From contig JADJSA010000009.1 of NCBI GenBank assembly GCA_016711925.1, forward strand, positions 1 through 64,000: a DNA stretch of 64,000 bases, given 5' to 3'. Below the pieces are notes generated by a model that saw only the letters and a program-made list of their open reading frames with translations, was not told where the DNA came from and did no database searches. The translations under genes were made by a program, and so were the position numbers. This document shows positions 37,310 to 46,507 of this stretch, in pieces (within the stretch, counting starts at the first letter, position 1; each line of letters starts with the position of its first letter). Source of the DNA: Candidatus Methylophosphatis haderslevensis (GTDB lineage Bacteria; Pseudomonadota; Gammaproteobacteria; Burkholderiales; Rhodocyclaceae).

Positions 37310-39259
37310 TCAGCCGGGCAGGATGATGCGCGAGACCTCGCCCGCCATTTCCAGCATCAACTGGTTGATGCGCCTGACGAATCCTGCCGGGTCGTCGAGC
37401 TGGCCGCCCTCGGCCAGCAGGGCCTGGTCGAACAGCACCGCGGCCCAGTCGTCGAAGTGCGCCTGCTCGTCTTTCAGGCGCAGCACCACCGGATGCTCGG
37501 GGTTGATCTCCAGGATCGGCTTGGACGCCGGTGCGTTCTGTCCGGCCGCCTTGAGCATACGCTGCAGGTTGCCGCTCATGTCGAACTCGTCGGCCACCAG
37601 ACACGCGGGCGAACCGGTCAGGCGATGGGTGACGCGCACTTCCTTGACCCGCTCGCCGAGCGAGGTCTTGATGCGCTCGATCAGCGGCTTGAGCTCGCCG
37701 GCCTTTTCTTCCTGCGCCTTCTTTTCCGCTTCATCCTCGAGCTTGCCCAGATCGAGCCCGCCCTTTGCCACCGAAACCAGGTGCTTGCCGTCGAACTCGG
37801 TCAGGTGGCCGACCACCCACTCGTCGACCCGTTCCGAAAGCAGCAGCACCTCCACCCCCTTCTTGCGGAAGATCTCGAGATGCGGGCTGCTCCTGGCGGC
37901 GTTGAAGCTGTCGGCCGTGACGTAGTAGATCTTGTCCTGGCCTTCCTTCATGCGCGAGACATAGTCGGCGAGCGAGACGGTCTCGTCGGCGGTATCGGCC
38001 TGGGTCGATGCGAAGCGCAGCAGGCCGGCAATCTTGTCCTTGTTGGCACGGTCTTCGCCGACGCCCTCCTTGAGCGCCTTGCCGAACTCGCCCCAGAACT
38101 TGGCGTAGTCCTCCTTGCGGTTCTCGGCAAGGTCTTCCAGCAGGCCGAGCACCTTCTTGGTGCAGCCGTTGCGGATCGCCTCGATGTCCTTGGACTCCTG
38201 CAGGATCTCGCGCGAGATGTTGAGCGGCAGGTCGTTCGAATCGACCACCCCGCGCACGAAGCGCAGGTAGAGCGGCATCAGCTGCTCGGCGTCGTCCATG
38301 ATGAACACGCGGCGCACATAAAGCTTGATGCCGTGGCGCGCGTTGCGGTCCCACAGGTCGAACGGCGCATGGCCGGGGATGTACAGGAGCTGGGTGTATT
38401 CCTGGCGGCCTTCGACGCGGGCGTGGGTCCATGCCAGCGGCTCGTCGAAGTCGTGCCCGACGTGCTTGTAGAACGCTTTGTACTGTTCCTCGGTGATCTC
38501 GCTCTTGGGCCGCGACCAGAGCGCGCTGGCCTGGTTGACCGTCTCGATCTCGTCGGTCAGCTTCTGCGCCTTGGCCTCCTCGTCCCACTCCTCCTTGTAC
38601 ATGAGGATCGGCTGGACGATGTGGTCGGAGTACTTGCGGATGATGTCGCGCAGCTTCCAGCCGGAGAGCAGGTCGGACTGGTCAGCGCCCTCGCCGCTGC
38701 GCAGGTGCAGCGTGATCTCGGTGCCGCGGCCCGGCTTGTCGAAGGCCTCGATGCTGAATTCGCCGCCGCCGTCGGAAACCCACTTGACGCCCTCGCCCGC
38801 CGCCAGGCCGGCGCGCCGGGTGAGCACCGTGACCTTGTCGGCGACGATGAACGACGAGTAGAAACCGACGCCGAACTGGCCGATCAGGTTGGCGTCCTTC
38901 TGCTGGTCGCCCGAGAGCTTGCCGAAGAACTCGCGGGTGCCGCTCTTGGCGATGGTGCCGAGGTTGCTGATCACCTCGTCGCGGCTCATGCCGATGCCGT
39001 TGTCGGCGATGGTGATGGTGCGCGCGTCCTTGTCGAAGGCGATGCGGATCTTGAGTTCCGAATCGGCCTCGAACAGGCCCGGCTTGTCGAGCGCCTCGAA
39101 GCGCAGCTTGTCGCAGGCGTCCGAGGCGTTCGAGATCAGCTCGCGCAGGAAGATCTCGCGATTGCTGTAGAGCGAGTGGATCATCAGGTGCAGCAGCTGC
39201 TTCACCTCGGTCTGAAAGGCCATCGTCTGGCCGGCGGGATTCTGGGTCGTGGTTTCCAT
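37310..39259 (-). CDS. htpG: Molecular chaperone HtpG (Hsp90)
   Basis: 649 residues. The N-terminal GHKL ATPase domain reads LISNASDACDKLRFEA, ADNGIGMSRDEVISNLGTIA and GQFGVGFYSSFIVAD; the middle domain has NLPLNISREILQ; the C-terminal dimerisation domain is complete. ATG at 39259 gives METTTQNPAGQTMAFQTE, near the usual start; the open frame extends 17 codons further without similarity. It folds client proteins in the cytoplasm. I did not find a clear sigma-32 promoter in the short upstream region, which is occupied by REP-like repeats. Confidence 0.97.
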   Translation of the reverse strand: METTTQNPAGQTMAFQTEVKQLLHLMIHSLYSNREIFLRELISNASDACDKLRFEALDKPGLFEADSELKIRIAFDKDARTITIADNGIGMSRDEVISNLGTIAKSGTREFFGKLSGDQQKDANLIGQFGVGFYSSFIVADKVTVLTRRAGLAAGEGVKWVSDGGGEFSIEAFDKPGRGTEITLHLRSGEGADQSDLLSGWKLRDIIRKYSDHIVQPILMYKEEWDEEAKAQKLTDEIETVNQASALWSRPKSEITEEQYKAFYKHVGHDFDEPLAWTHARVEGRQEYTQLLYIPGHAPFDLWDRNARHGIKLYVRRVFIMDDAEQLMPLYLRFVRGVVDSNDLPLNISREILQESKDIEAIRNGCTKKVLGLLEDLAENRKEDYAKFWGEFGKALKEGVGEDRANKDKIAGLLRFASTQADTADETVSLADYVSRMKEGQDKIYYVTADSFNAARSSPHLEIFRKKGVEVLLLSERVDEWVVGHLTEFDGKHLVSVAKGGLDLGKLEDEAEKKAQEEKAGELKPLIERIKTSLGERVKEVRVTHRLTGSPACLVADEFDMSGNLQRMLKAAGQNAPASKPILEINPEHPVVLRLKDEQAHFDDWAAVLFDQALLAEGGQLDDPAGFVRRINQLMLEMAGEVSRIILPG

Positions 39260-39356
39260 GAGTCGAGTCCGTGATCTGGTCGTGGCAGAAAGGTGCCGCG
39301 CAAGCGACAACCACGGGATATTGAGGCGCCGCCAGCGATTTCAACCCCCGTCACAA

Positions 39357-39475
39357 GCCTGCCCTGGAAGGCGCATGGATAGGCGCTCTGCACGGTGCCA
39401 CACGGCCAAGGCCCGTGGATAGGCGCTCTCCGTGGTGCCTATTTGAAGAACGCCTGTCCATGCGCTTTGCAGGCC
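39357..39475. repeat. REP-like intergenic repeat, locus 6 (three cores)
   Basis: A minus core (GGAAGGCGCATGGATAGGCG), a second minus core of the CCACGGGC type (AAGGCCCGTGGATAGGCG) and a plus core (GAACGCCTGTCCATGCGC) lie between the divergent htpG and chemoreceptor genes. This is the best-preserved copy. Confidence 0.75.
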
Positions 39476-39606
39476 ATCGCCTCCAGCGAGGCTCGCCGAT
39501 CGCTCCCCGGCGGCGCCGGCTCGCCTGGCGCTCGATCAGGATTCGCTAAAGAAGCGCGGAATCGGGCCGTTCAACAGCTATCGAACCTCATCAATGGAGC
39601 GGCAAC

Positions 39607-41247
39607 ATGTTGCGCAAACTCGGGATCGGACCGCGCCTGGCGCTGGCCTTCGCGCTGGTCATCGTGGCCATCGGCATCGCATCGGCGCTCGTCGTCTCGA
39701 ACATCCGCCAGACCGAATTCCGCGTCGAGCGCATCGCCTCGTACAACCTGGTGAAAATGCGCGCAACGCTGACCCTGCTCGATGCCGCGCGCGCGCTGGA
39801 CAACGACGCCGCCGCGATTGCCGCAGCCAAGGATGCCGCGCGGATCGCCCCGGTCGAACGCGCGGTCGCCGAACGCAGGACGGCATTCGACAAATCGATG
39901 GCAACGCTGGCCGAACTGCACAAGATCACCCGCAAGCCCGAAGAAGAGGCGCCGCTGCTGGCGGCGATACGCGAGCACAGCGGCAAGCTGTTCGATGCCA
40001 TCGCCAAACTCGGCGAAGCCGGCAAGCAAGGCAAGGCCGACGAGGCCACCCGGCTGCTCGATGCCGAGGTCGCCGCCCCGGCCGCCAGCCTGCTCGCCGC
40101 GGTCAAGGCCTACAGCGAGTTCATCGACCACCGGATGGTGCTGCATGTCGAGAACATTCACCTGGACAACCGCGCCGCGCTGATCGCGCTGCTGGCCGGC
40201 AATGCGGTCGCGCTGATCCTCACTGCGCTGATCGGCTGGCGCACCACGCGCTCGATCACCGTGCCGGTGGCACGACTGGTGGGCACGGCAGAGCGCATCG
40301 CCGACGGCGACCTGACCGAGACGGTGGCGGTCGACGCCAATGACGAGATCGGCAAACTGCAGGCCGCGATGAAGACGATGAGCGACTCGCTGGGCCAGGC
40401 GATCACCCAGGTGCGCGTCGGCGCCTCGCAACTGGTCGACGCCGCCGCCGGTTTGTCGAGCGCCGCATCGCAGGTGCGCAGCGGGTCGGAATTCCAGTCC
40501 GAGGCCGCCTCGGGCATGGCCGCCGCGCTCGAAGAGATGTCGACCAGCATCAGCCATGTCTCGGATCTCTCGGACGATGCGCGGCAGAACTCGTCGAAGT
40601 CCCGCGACGTGGCCCGGGCCGGCAATTCGACCATCGGCTCGATGGTCGGCGAAATCGAGCGCGTTGCCAGGACCATCGAGGAGAGCGCGGCGAGCGCCAC
40701 CGCGCTGGGTCGCGAGTCGGAAAAAATCTCGACCATCATTCACGTCATCAAGGATGTCGCCGACCAGACCAACTTGCTGGCGCTCAATGCGGCGATCGAG
40801 GCAGCGCGCGCCGGCGAGCAGGGCCGCGGCTTTGCCGTGGTGGCCGACGAAGTGCGCAAGCTGGCAGAAAAGACCACCCATTCCGCGCAGGAAATCACCA
40901 ACATGGTCGCTGCACTGCAGGCCAGCGCCAACGAGATGGCCGCGCGCATGGACGGCACCGTCGGCGGCGTCCGCCAGGGGCTGGCGTATGCCCAGCGCGC
41001 CGGCGGCGCGATCGGCGAAATCGACGCCGGCGCCGAGAGCGTAGTCGGCATGATCGACAACGTCTCGGTCGCGCTGCGCGAGCAGGCCAGCGCCAGTCAC
41101 GACATCGGCAACCGGGTCGAAAAGATCGTCCAGATGATCGAGGAGAACACGTCGGCGGTCGGCTCGGTCGCCCAGTCGGCCGGCGAGCTCGATGCGCTGT
41201 CGCGCGCGCTCAACGGGTCGGTCGAACACTTCAAGCTGCGCGGCTGA
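39607..41247 (+). CDS. Methyl-accepting chemotaxis protein
   Basis: 546 residues: helix ~9-30, periplasmic four-helix-bundle sensor ~31-188, second helix ~189-212, HAMP ~213-268, then the coiled-coil signalling domain. The hairpin tip DQTNLLALNAAIEAARAGEQ and GRGFAVVADEVRKLAEKT binds CheA/CheW. It is a standard class of membrane chemoreceptor; the ligand is unknown. Its promoter region is shared with the repeat cluster upstream. No che genes are adjacent, so it signals to an array encoded elsewhere. Confidence 0.95.
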   Translation: MLRKLGIGPRLALAFALVIVAIGIASALVVSNIRQTEFRVERIASYNLVKMRATLTLLDAARALDNDAAAIAAAKDAARIAPVERAVAERRTAFDKSMATLAELHKITRKPEEEAPLLAAIREHSGKLFDAIAKLGEAGKQGKADEATRLLDAEVAAPAASLLAAVKAYSEFIDHRMVLHVENIHLDNRAALIALLAGNAVALILTALIGWRTTRSITVPVARLVGTAERIADGDLTETVAVDANDEIGKLQAAMKTMSDSLGQAITQVRVGASQLVDAAAGLSSAASQVRSGSEFQSEAASGMAAALEEMSTSISHVSDLSDDARQNSSKSRDVARAGNSTIGSMVGEIERVARTIEESAASATALGRESEKISTIIHVIKDVADQTNLLALNAAIEAARAGEQGRGFAVVADEVRKLAEKTTHSAQEITNMVAALQASANEMAARMDGTVGGVRQGLAYAQRAGGAIGEIDAGAESVVGMIDNVSVALREQASASHDIGNRVEKIVQMIEENTSAVGSVAQSAGELDALSRALNGSVEHFKLRG

Positions 41248-41268
41248 GCGGCGCCCGCCCGGGCCTTG

Positions 41269-41817
41269 CTAAGCGTAGCGAATTTCGACAATCTCGATTT
41301 CGCGCGGGCCGGCCGGGCTCTGGAAGCGCACGCTGTCGCCCTCGCGCGCCTTCAGCAGCGCACGCGCCAGCGGCGAGATCCAGCTGATGCGCCCAGCCGA
41401 GGCGTCGGCCTCGTCCACGCCGACGATCTGATAGGTTTCTTCGGCGCTGCCGGCGCTGTCGGCGATCGTCACCGTCGCGCCGAAGAACACCTGGTCGGTG
41501 TTCTCCTGCTGCGCCGGATCGACCACCGTCGCCGACTCGAGGCGCTTGATCAGGAAGCGGATGCGCCGGTCCATTTCGCGCAGGCGCTTCTTGCCGTAGA
41601 TGTAGTCGCCATTTTCCGAGCGGTCGCCGTTGGAGGCCGCCCATGACACCACCTGCACCAGTGCCGGTCGCTCGGTCTTGAGCAGCAGGTCGAGTTCGGC
41701 CTTGAGGGCGGCCCACCCGCTGCGCGTCATGTAGTTGTTCGAGCCCGGCGGCAAGGCCGGCGCCTGTTCGAACTCGTCGTCGTCCTCGTCGGATTCCTTG
41801 ACGAACGCCTTGCTCAC
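41269..41817 (-). CDS. greB: Transcription elongation factor GreB
   Basis: 182 residues. It rescues backtracked RNA polymerase by stimulating transcript cleavage. The coiled-coil tip reads NGDRSENGDYIYGKKRLREM, the GreB form with the acidic residues that hold Mg2+; the C-terminal FKBP-like domain ends in GPREIEIVEIRYA. A Glu/Asp-rich N-terminal lead (KESDEDDDEFEQ) precedes the family domain, longer than in E. coli GreB. The GTG at 41817 follows a GAGGCGGGG site; a more distant ATG adds Arg-rich, unconserved sequence. Convergent with the chemoreceptor gene. Confidence 0.92.
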   Translation of the reverse strand: MSKAFVKESDEDDDEFEQAPALPPGSNNYMTRSGWAALKAELDLLLKTERPALVQVVSWAASNGDRSENGDYIYGKKRLREMDRRIRFLIKRLESATVVDPAQQENTDQVFFGATVTIADSAGSAEETYQIVGVDEADASAGRISWISPLARALLKAREGDSVRFQSPAGPREIEIVEIRYA

Positions 41818-41934
41818 GGCATGCCCCGCCTCTGCAGTGATTCGAGCTTCCGATGGTAGAGCGCGCGCCGGTGCGCCGCAAGCGGCGCGTCGGGCATTGC
41901 GCCCGCGGCGCAAGAGGGCGGACAACCGGCGCGG

Positions 41935-42000
41935 CGGCGTTCAGTCGGCGTTCAGTCGGCGTTCAGTCGGCGTTCAGTCGGCGTTCAGTCGGCGTTCAGT
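41935..42000. repeat. 11-bp tandem repeat, about six units
   Basis: The unit TCAGTCGGCGT is repeated without a mismatch (five full copies from 41941, a partial copy before, a partial after). The last copy supplies the stop codon of the DUF3567 gene, and the array fills the gap to greB. Eleven bases is about one helical turn, so the array presents the same face repeatedly. Confidence 0.95.
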
Positions 42001-42229
42001 GATAGACCGCCGGCTGGGTCAGCAACGCGCCATACTGGTCGATGAAGCCGTCGAAATCGCCCTCGCCTTCCGACGCTTCGACGATGCTGGAAAACTCGCG
42101 CCGAAAGCGCTGGGCAGTCTCGTCGCGCATCAGCATACCCAGCCCCTTGCGCTTGTCGATCACCTCCACCGCATCGAGCTGCGGGTAATCGACCACGTAG
42201 AGAACCGGATTGTTGAATACAATGCGCAT
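41996..42229 (-). CDS. DUF3567 family protein
   Basis: 77 residues beginning MRIVFNNPVLYVVDYP, the conserved start of this small family that I know from Betaproteobacteria. DAVEVIDKRKGLGMLMRD and GDFDGFIDQYGALLTQP are further family stretches. No membrane segment; function unknown. Start at 42229 is preferred to the ATG 19 codons upstream because conservation begins there. The stop codon lies in the last unit of the 11-bp tandem repeat, so changes in repeat number could alter the C-terminus only if they reach the VYH codons. Confidence 0.9.
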   Translation of the reverse strand: MRIVFNNPVLYVVDYPQLDAVEVIDKRKGLGMLMRDETAQRFRREFSSIVEASEGEGDFDGFIDQYGALLTQPAVYH

Positions 42230-42311
42230 TGCAAACTCCTCGACCTGAGACCGTTGCAGCGGGTTGCCGCACAGCATGACCAGCAAGTGGGGGCGCCCCG
42301 GGCAGGATCAA

Positions 42312-42396
42312 GTGGCCGGCGGATGGGGAGCGGCTGTTGTCTTTCCGGAGTCTGGCGCATACCATAATCTTTGAGACTTGCCGATCCGCCGGCCAC
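42312..42396. repeat. 13-bp perfect inverted repeat, 59 bp apart
   Basis: GTGGCCGGCGGAT (42312-42324) and ATCCGCCGGCCAC (42384-42396) flank a 59-bp interior with lower GC than the surroundings. It lies between the divergent DUF3567 and DUF465 genes and may be a miniature element or a regulatory hairpin. Confidence 0.7.
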
Positions 42397-42481
42397 AAGC
42401 CTTAACGGACAAATCGCGACGGAACTTTAATGTTTTTCAATCGATGGCCTCCGGCAGCGGACGGCCCTGGCTTCCGGACCG

Positions 42482-42691
42482 ATGGAACACTCCCAACAAC
42501 CCGCTGAACTGCGCGCCAAGTTGCACGCGCTGCAGGTGGAACACCGCGATCTCGACCAGGTAATTAGCCAGTTGCAGGCGTCACCGCCGCCGGACGTGTT
42601 GATGCTGCGGAGATTGAAGAAGCGCAAGCTGCTGCTCAAGGACAAAATCTTTGCGCTGGAGCGCATGCTCGAACCTGACGAGTCGGCCTAG
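42482..42691 (+). CDS. DUF465 (YdcH-like) small coiled-coil protein
   Basis: 69 residues. A helical heptad pattern runs through LHALQVEHRDLDQVISQLQ, followed by the family hallmark LRRLKKRKLLLKDKIFALE. Such proteins are common, cytoplasmic and of unknown function. The ATG at 42482 follows a GGAC-containing region; no better start is seen. Confidence 0.85.
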   Translation: MEHSQQPAELRAKLHALQVEHRDLDQVISQLQASPPPDVLMLRRLKKRKLLLKDKIFALERMLEPDESA

Positions 42692-42876
42692 ACCGGCAGA
42701 CCAGTGCGGCACGCGACCGCACGAGAAGTTATCCCCATCGCCCTTGATCGCCGTCACGGACAAGGGTCTGAAACATAACAAGACCGAATCATCGGGGCAG
42801 TGCCGCCCCGGGTGTCGTGCCGCTGCCGGCGCCGGGTCGACGGCAGCGTATCGACCGGCGCAAAGGGGGACCAGCA

Positions 42877-43680
42877 ATGGAAGAATCAGCAGAAAATCAT
42901 CACTCCGGCGACGGCGGCGGCCTGCCGTTTCCACGGGTTCGCCGTGTCGGATTTGCGGCACCCTTCCGATGGCTGTCCAGAGGGCTCGACGACCTCAAGG
43001 CCGCGCCCGGTCCGAGCCTGTTCTACGGCGTCTGTTTCGCGTTGATGGGCTTTCTGATCAGCGTGGTGTTCCGCCACGCCTACGCCTATGTCTCTTCGCT
43101 GGTGTCCGGCTTCCTGCTGATCGGGCCGTTCCTCGCGCTCGGCCTGTACGAGTTGTCGCGCCGGCGCGAACGCGGCGAGTCGCTGCAACTGCAGCCCACG
43201 CTGATGGCCTGGCGGCGCAACGGCGGCAGCATCGGCGTGTACTCGGTGATCATCATCGTCATCTTCCTGGTGTGGGCGCGCGCCTCGCTTGTGATCTTCG
43301 CCCTGTTCTACACCGCGGAAATGCCGACCGTAAGCGGCTTCCTGCAGCAGGTCGTGTCGCTCGACAACCTCGAATTCATCGTGGTCTATTGCTTGGTCGG
43401 TCTGCTGTTCGCATCGATCGTGTTTGCCGTCAGCGTGGTGTCGATTCCGCTGATGCTCGACCGCGGCCAGGACGCGGTCACCTCGATGATCGCCAGCACC
43501 TACGCGCTGATCCGCAACTTCCCCCAGGTGTCGCTGTGGGCGGCCCTGGTGGTGGCGCTGACCGTGGTGGGGTTTGCGACTTTCTACGTCGGCCTGATCG
43601 TGCTGACCCCGATCCTCGGCCACGCCACCTGGCACGCCTACCGCGACCTGGTGGAGCCCCAGGCGCCACCGGCGCAATGA
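42877..43680 (+). CDS. DUF2189 family integral membrane protein
   Basis: 267 residues with about six membrane helices from ~55 to ~250. The cytoplasmic lead contains FRWLSRGLDDLKAAPGPSLF, the family signature; LGLYELSRRRERGE and LGHATWHAYRDLVEP are further hallmarks. Function unknown; members are often near cytochrome oxidase genes, which are not seen here. A good AAAGGGGG ribosome site precedes the ATG. Its stop codon abuts the stop of the convergent phosphatase-family gene with no gap. Confidence 0.88.
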   Translation: MEESAENHHSGDGGGLPFPRVRRVGFAAPFRWLSRGLDDLKAAPGPSLFYGVCFALMGFLISVVFRHAYAYVSSLVSGFLLIGPFLALGLYELSRRRERGESLQLQPTLMAWRRNGGSIGVYSVIIIVIFLVWARASLVIFALFYTAEMPTVSGFLQQVVSLDNLEFIVVYCLVGLLFASIVFAVSVVSIPLMLDRGQDAVTSMIASTYALIRNFPQVSLWAALVVALTVVGFATFYVGLIVLTPILGHATWHAYRDLVEPQAPPAQ

Positions 43681-44541
43681 TCAGTCGGAAAGTTCCAGCA
43701 TCACCGGCTGGTGGTCCGAAGCATCGGTCTGCTGGTTCACGCGCAGCGCGCCAACCCGTTCGCATAAATCCTCGCTGACGCAAACGTAGTCGCAGCAGAA
43801 CGGGTGATCGGGCCAGTCGGCGCCGTGCAGCCCCACCGTGTGGGCGTGCGCCACGCCCGGATGCGCGATCTGCCAGGCATCGCGCCAGGCCGGCGTGCCG
43901 TCGGCCAGCGGCGCGAGCAGATGCGCATGCTCCGGGGCATCGGGCGGATAGTTGAAGTCGCCGCACAGCAGCGCGCTGGCCGGCCGTGGCAGCACGGCAA
44001 AAGTCGGATCGCTCGCCCCACCCTCCTTGTCCGGCCGCGGACGGCGCGCATGGCCGCAGGCCGACTCGTGCAGCGCGCGCAATGCCGCCACCTGTTGCGC
44101 GCGCTGGGCGGCAGAGTAGTACTCGAGATGCGTGGTCAGGATGCGCAACGGGCCGCGCAGCGCCTGCACCACGACCTCCACGCAAACCCGTTGCATGCTC
44201 GGTGCGGCCGGGTCCGCCGGCCACGGCAGCAGGTGACGCCACACCTGCAGCGCCGGCAGTCGCGTCAGGATCAGGTTGCCGAACTGGCTGCGCCCGCCAC
44301 GCCCGTCCGGCAAGTCGCTGCCGACGCCGAAGTGCGCCGAATAACCGGGAAAGGCTGCCGACAGCAGCGCCACCTGGTCCTCGCCGCGCGAACCGGCCAG
44401 GCCGGGGAAGTTGACCGCCACTTCCTGCAGGCACAGCAGGTCGGCATCGGCAGTTTCGCGCAGCACGCGGGCGATCCGGTCGAGGTCCACCCGCCGGTCG
44501 CAGCCGCGGCCCCACTGGATGTTCCAGGTGATCAATCGCAT
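43681..44541 (-). CDS. Endonuclease/exonuclease/phosphatase family protein
   Basis: 286 residues with the EEP fold motifs: LITWNIQWGRG at the start, LLCLQEVAVN with the metal-binding Glu, TTHLEYYSAAQRAQQ, LLCGDFNYPP and the final SDHQPVMLEL. The family includes Mg2+-dependent nucleases and phosphodiesterases; the substrate cannot be told. No signal peptide, so cytoplasmic. The ATG at 44541 marks the first conserved strand; the open frame upstream overlaps the next gene. 29 bp after the 44.6-45.4 kb gene. Confidence 0.88.
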   Translation of the reverse strand: MRLITWNIQWGRGCDRRVDLDRIARVLRETADADLLCLQEVAVNFPGLAGSRGEDQVALLSAAFPGYSAHFGVGSDLPDGRGGRSQFGNLILTRLPALQVWRHLLPWPADPAAPSMQRVCVEVVVQALRGPLRILTTHLEYYSAAQRAQQVAALRALHESACGHARRPRPDKEGGASDPTFAVLPRPASALLCGDFNYPPDAPEHAHLLAPLADGTPAWRDAWQIAHPGVAHAHTVGLHGADWPDHPFCCDYVCVSEDLCERVGALRVNQQTDASDHQPVMLELSD

Positions 44542-44570
44542 CGCTTCGCTCCCGGTCGGACGGTGCAGTC

Positions 44571-45389
44571 TCAGCCCTGCGGATCGGGCACGAAGCGGCC
44601 GGGAAACGGGTCCGGGCGCGGCGCCGAGTAGCGCGGTTCGCGCGGCACGATGCCGCGGGCCAGCAGATTCTGATAGGAATCGTAGTAGATCACCACTGTT
44701 TCGGCCGGCCCGGCGCTGGCGCGGCGAAATCCGGTGTAGCGGGTCGGATCGTGCTCGCGCGCGCCATGCCCGGTGCCCAGACGCTCGCTTTCCAGCGGCG
44801 CCCGCGCCATCGCATCGGCCGACTGCCCAGGCGCCGGGGCGGCGGCCGACTCGTTGGCTGCAGAACCGGCCGACTCGCCGGCCGGGGCGGCACGCTTGGC
44901 CCGGCCGACGGGCGGCGCATCGTGACGCCACACCTCGGGAATCGGCGCCTCGCGGAACACCGCCACGCCGATCACGCCGACATTGTCCGGCCGGCCGGTG
45001 CGCGCAGCATAGCTGTCGGACAGGCGGGTGAATGTGAATTGCGCGACCTCGTCGAGACTCTTGCGCCAGCCGCGCACTTCGGCCGACTGGCCGCCGCTCA
45101 GCACGTAGCCGGACTGGCGGGCCGCGGCGGTTTCGCCGCTCACCGCATTGACGCCATCGACCGACAGCACGGCCAGCACACGGCCGCCGCTGCGGTTGAT
45201 CAGCCGCACCGCATAGGCCTCGCCGGGATTGCCGGCCACCCACAGGCGCCCGTCATGGCGCCACGCGGGCAGCACGCGGCCGTCGCTGCGGGCAACCACC
45301 TCGAGGTCGAGCAGGGCCGCAGCTGCAACAGTGTGTGACAATGCGCTGGCGGCGACTGCCAAAGCCAGGCGGGCGAGCAACTTGTTCAT
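44571..45389 (-). CDS. Conserved secreted protein of unknown function
   Basis: 272 residues with a signal peptide (MNKLLARLALAVAASALSH, cleavage near VAAAALL). The conserved part is ~45-165, with YAVRLINRSGGRVLAVLSVD, GQSAEVRGWRKSLDEVAQF and GRPDNVGVIGVAVFRE. I recall similar proteins in other Betaproteobacteria but know no function. The C-terminal ~110 residues are Ala/Pro/Gly-rich and poorly conserved. It is probably periplasmic or cell-surface associated and is divergent from the 45.6 kb gene. Confidence 0.7.
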   Translation of the reverse strand: MNKLLARLALAVAASALSHTVAAAALLDLEVVARSDGRVLPAWRHDGRLWVAGNPGEAYAVRLINRSGGRVLAVLSVDGVNAVSGETAAARQSGYVLSGGQSAEVRGWRKSLDEVAQFTFTRLSDSYAARTGRPDNVGVIGVAVFREAPIPEVWRHDAPPVGRAKRAAPAGESAGSAANESAAAPAPGQSADAMARAPLESERLGTGHGAREHDPTRYTGFRRASAGPAETVVIYYDSYQNLLARGIVPREPRYSAPRPDPFPGRFVPDPQG

Positions 45390-45562
45390 GGTTTTCTCCG
45401 CAAGATCGGGCAAGATTGCAGGGGAAGAAACGCAATCCGTGACAAGTCGGGGTTAAGTCGCGCCGCGTTGCCAGCGCGGCGCGCAACCGGACCGATCGGT
45501 TTCCCATCCGCAAAAACGACAATCATGCGCCGGTCATTGCGCCGGGCAACCATGCAATACCG

Positions 45563-46507
45563 ATGCGTCTGCTGCGCCAATACCTGATGCCCGAATCCGC
45601 CCAGGCCGACCACCCGGCGCTGACGCCCGATGCGCTGCGCGCCTGGATCGCCGCGCTGCCGCTCACCCGGCCGCTGGAAGCGGCCGGCGCGATTGCCGAC
45701 CAGGCGGCGCGGGTGCGCCGGCGCGAGGCCAACGTGCGCACCCGCATCCGCCTCTACGACATGCTCTACGACGTGGCCGCCCAGGTGCTGCCGCAGATCG
45801 AGGAAAAGCTCGGCCGCGCCAGCCTGCCGCTGTCGCCGCAGGCCGATGCGCTGATCGAGCAGGCCAACCGCCTGCTCAAGGAGTTCGGCCAGGGTTACGC
45901 GGCGATCGCCACCGAGGTCTCCGGCAAATGGCTTGGGCTGGGTTTTGCCAAACCCTTGCGCGTGGCCACCCTGCGCGGTCTGGCCTCGCACGCGCGGCGG
46001 CTGATGCTGGCCTACCGCGCCTACGCCGGCGGCTCGCGCTCGGCCTGGACCACGATGCACCGCCTCTACCGCATCGCCCGCGACGGCGGTTTCGCGGTCG
46101 ATCGCATCGACAACGGATTCACCATCGAGCAGATCTACCTGCGCGCCCTGCTGATGGCCTTTGCCGATCCGGCCCGGCTGCGCTCCGGCGAAATCGACCG
46201 CGTGCGCTTCTACATCGAACGCTACGGCGAACTGGCCGTGCTCGGCGATCCGGCCCGCGTGCTCACCGGCAAGGCCGGCGCCGGCGGCCAGTTCCTGGTG
46301 CGCCAGAACGCGGGCATCGCCGGCCGCTCGCTGACCAAATGGCATGACGTGCAGGTCGGGCCGCAGGATTTGATCGTCGATTGCACCGCGCTGATCGACA
46401 AGGTGGGCGAACACGTCCGCGGACTCGAAGCGAACATCGTTCCGGCGCAGCTCGGCCTGCCGCTGGTGGCGCGCCAGCCGCAATACCTGGCGATGCTCGA
46501 GCGATGA
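45563..46507 (+). CDS. Conserved protein of unknown function
   Basis: 314 residues, soluble, Arg/Ala/Leu-rich and largely helical. No catalytic motif recognised. The stretch LRGLASHARRLMLAYRAYA and the later HDVQVGPQDLIVDCTALIDK look like conserved parts. It is coupled to the next gene by an ATGA overlap, so the two are probably a functional pair; the second has a PilZ-like motif, which suggests cyclic-di-GMP-linked signalling, but this is inference. Confidence 0.6.
   Translation: MRLLRQYLMPESAQADHPALTPDALRAWIAALPLTRPLEAAGAIADQAARVRRREANVRTRIRLYDMLYDVAAQVLPQIEEKLGRASLPLSPQADALIEQANRLLKEFGQGYAAIATEVSGKWLGLGFAKPLRVATLRGLASHARRLMLAYRAYAGGSRSAWTTMHRLYRIARDGGFAVDRIDNGFTIEQIYLRALLMAFADPARLRSGEIDRVRFYIERYGELAVLGDPARVLTGKAGAGGQFLVRQNAGIAGRSLTKWHDVQVGPQDLIVDCTALIDKVGEHVRGLEANIVPAQLGLPLVARQPQYLAMLER

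Noticed and set aside
41935..42000. 11-bp tandem array considered as a CRISPR-like array
   Set aside because: Units are contiguous, with no spacers, and far too short; no cas genes are present.
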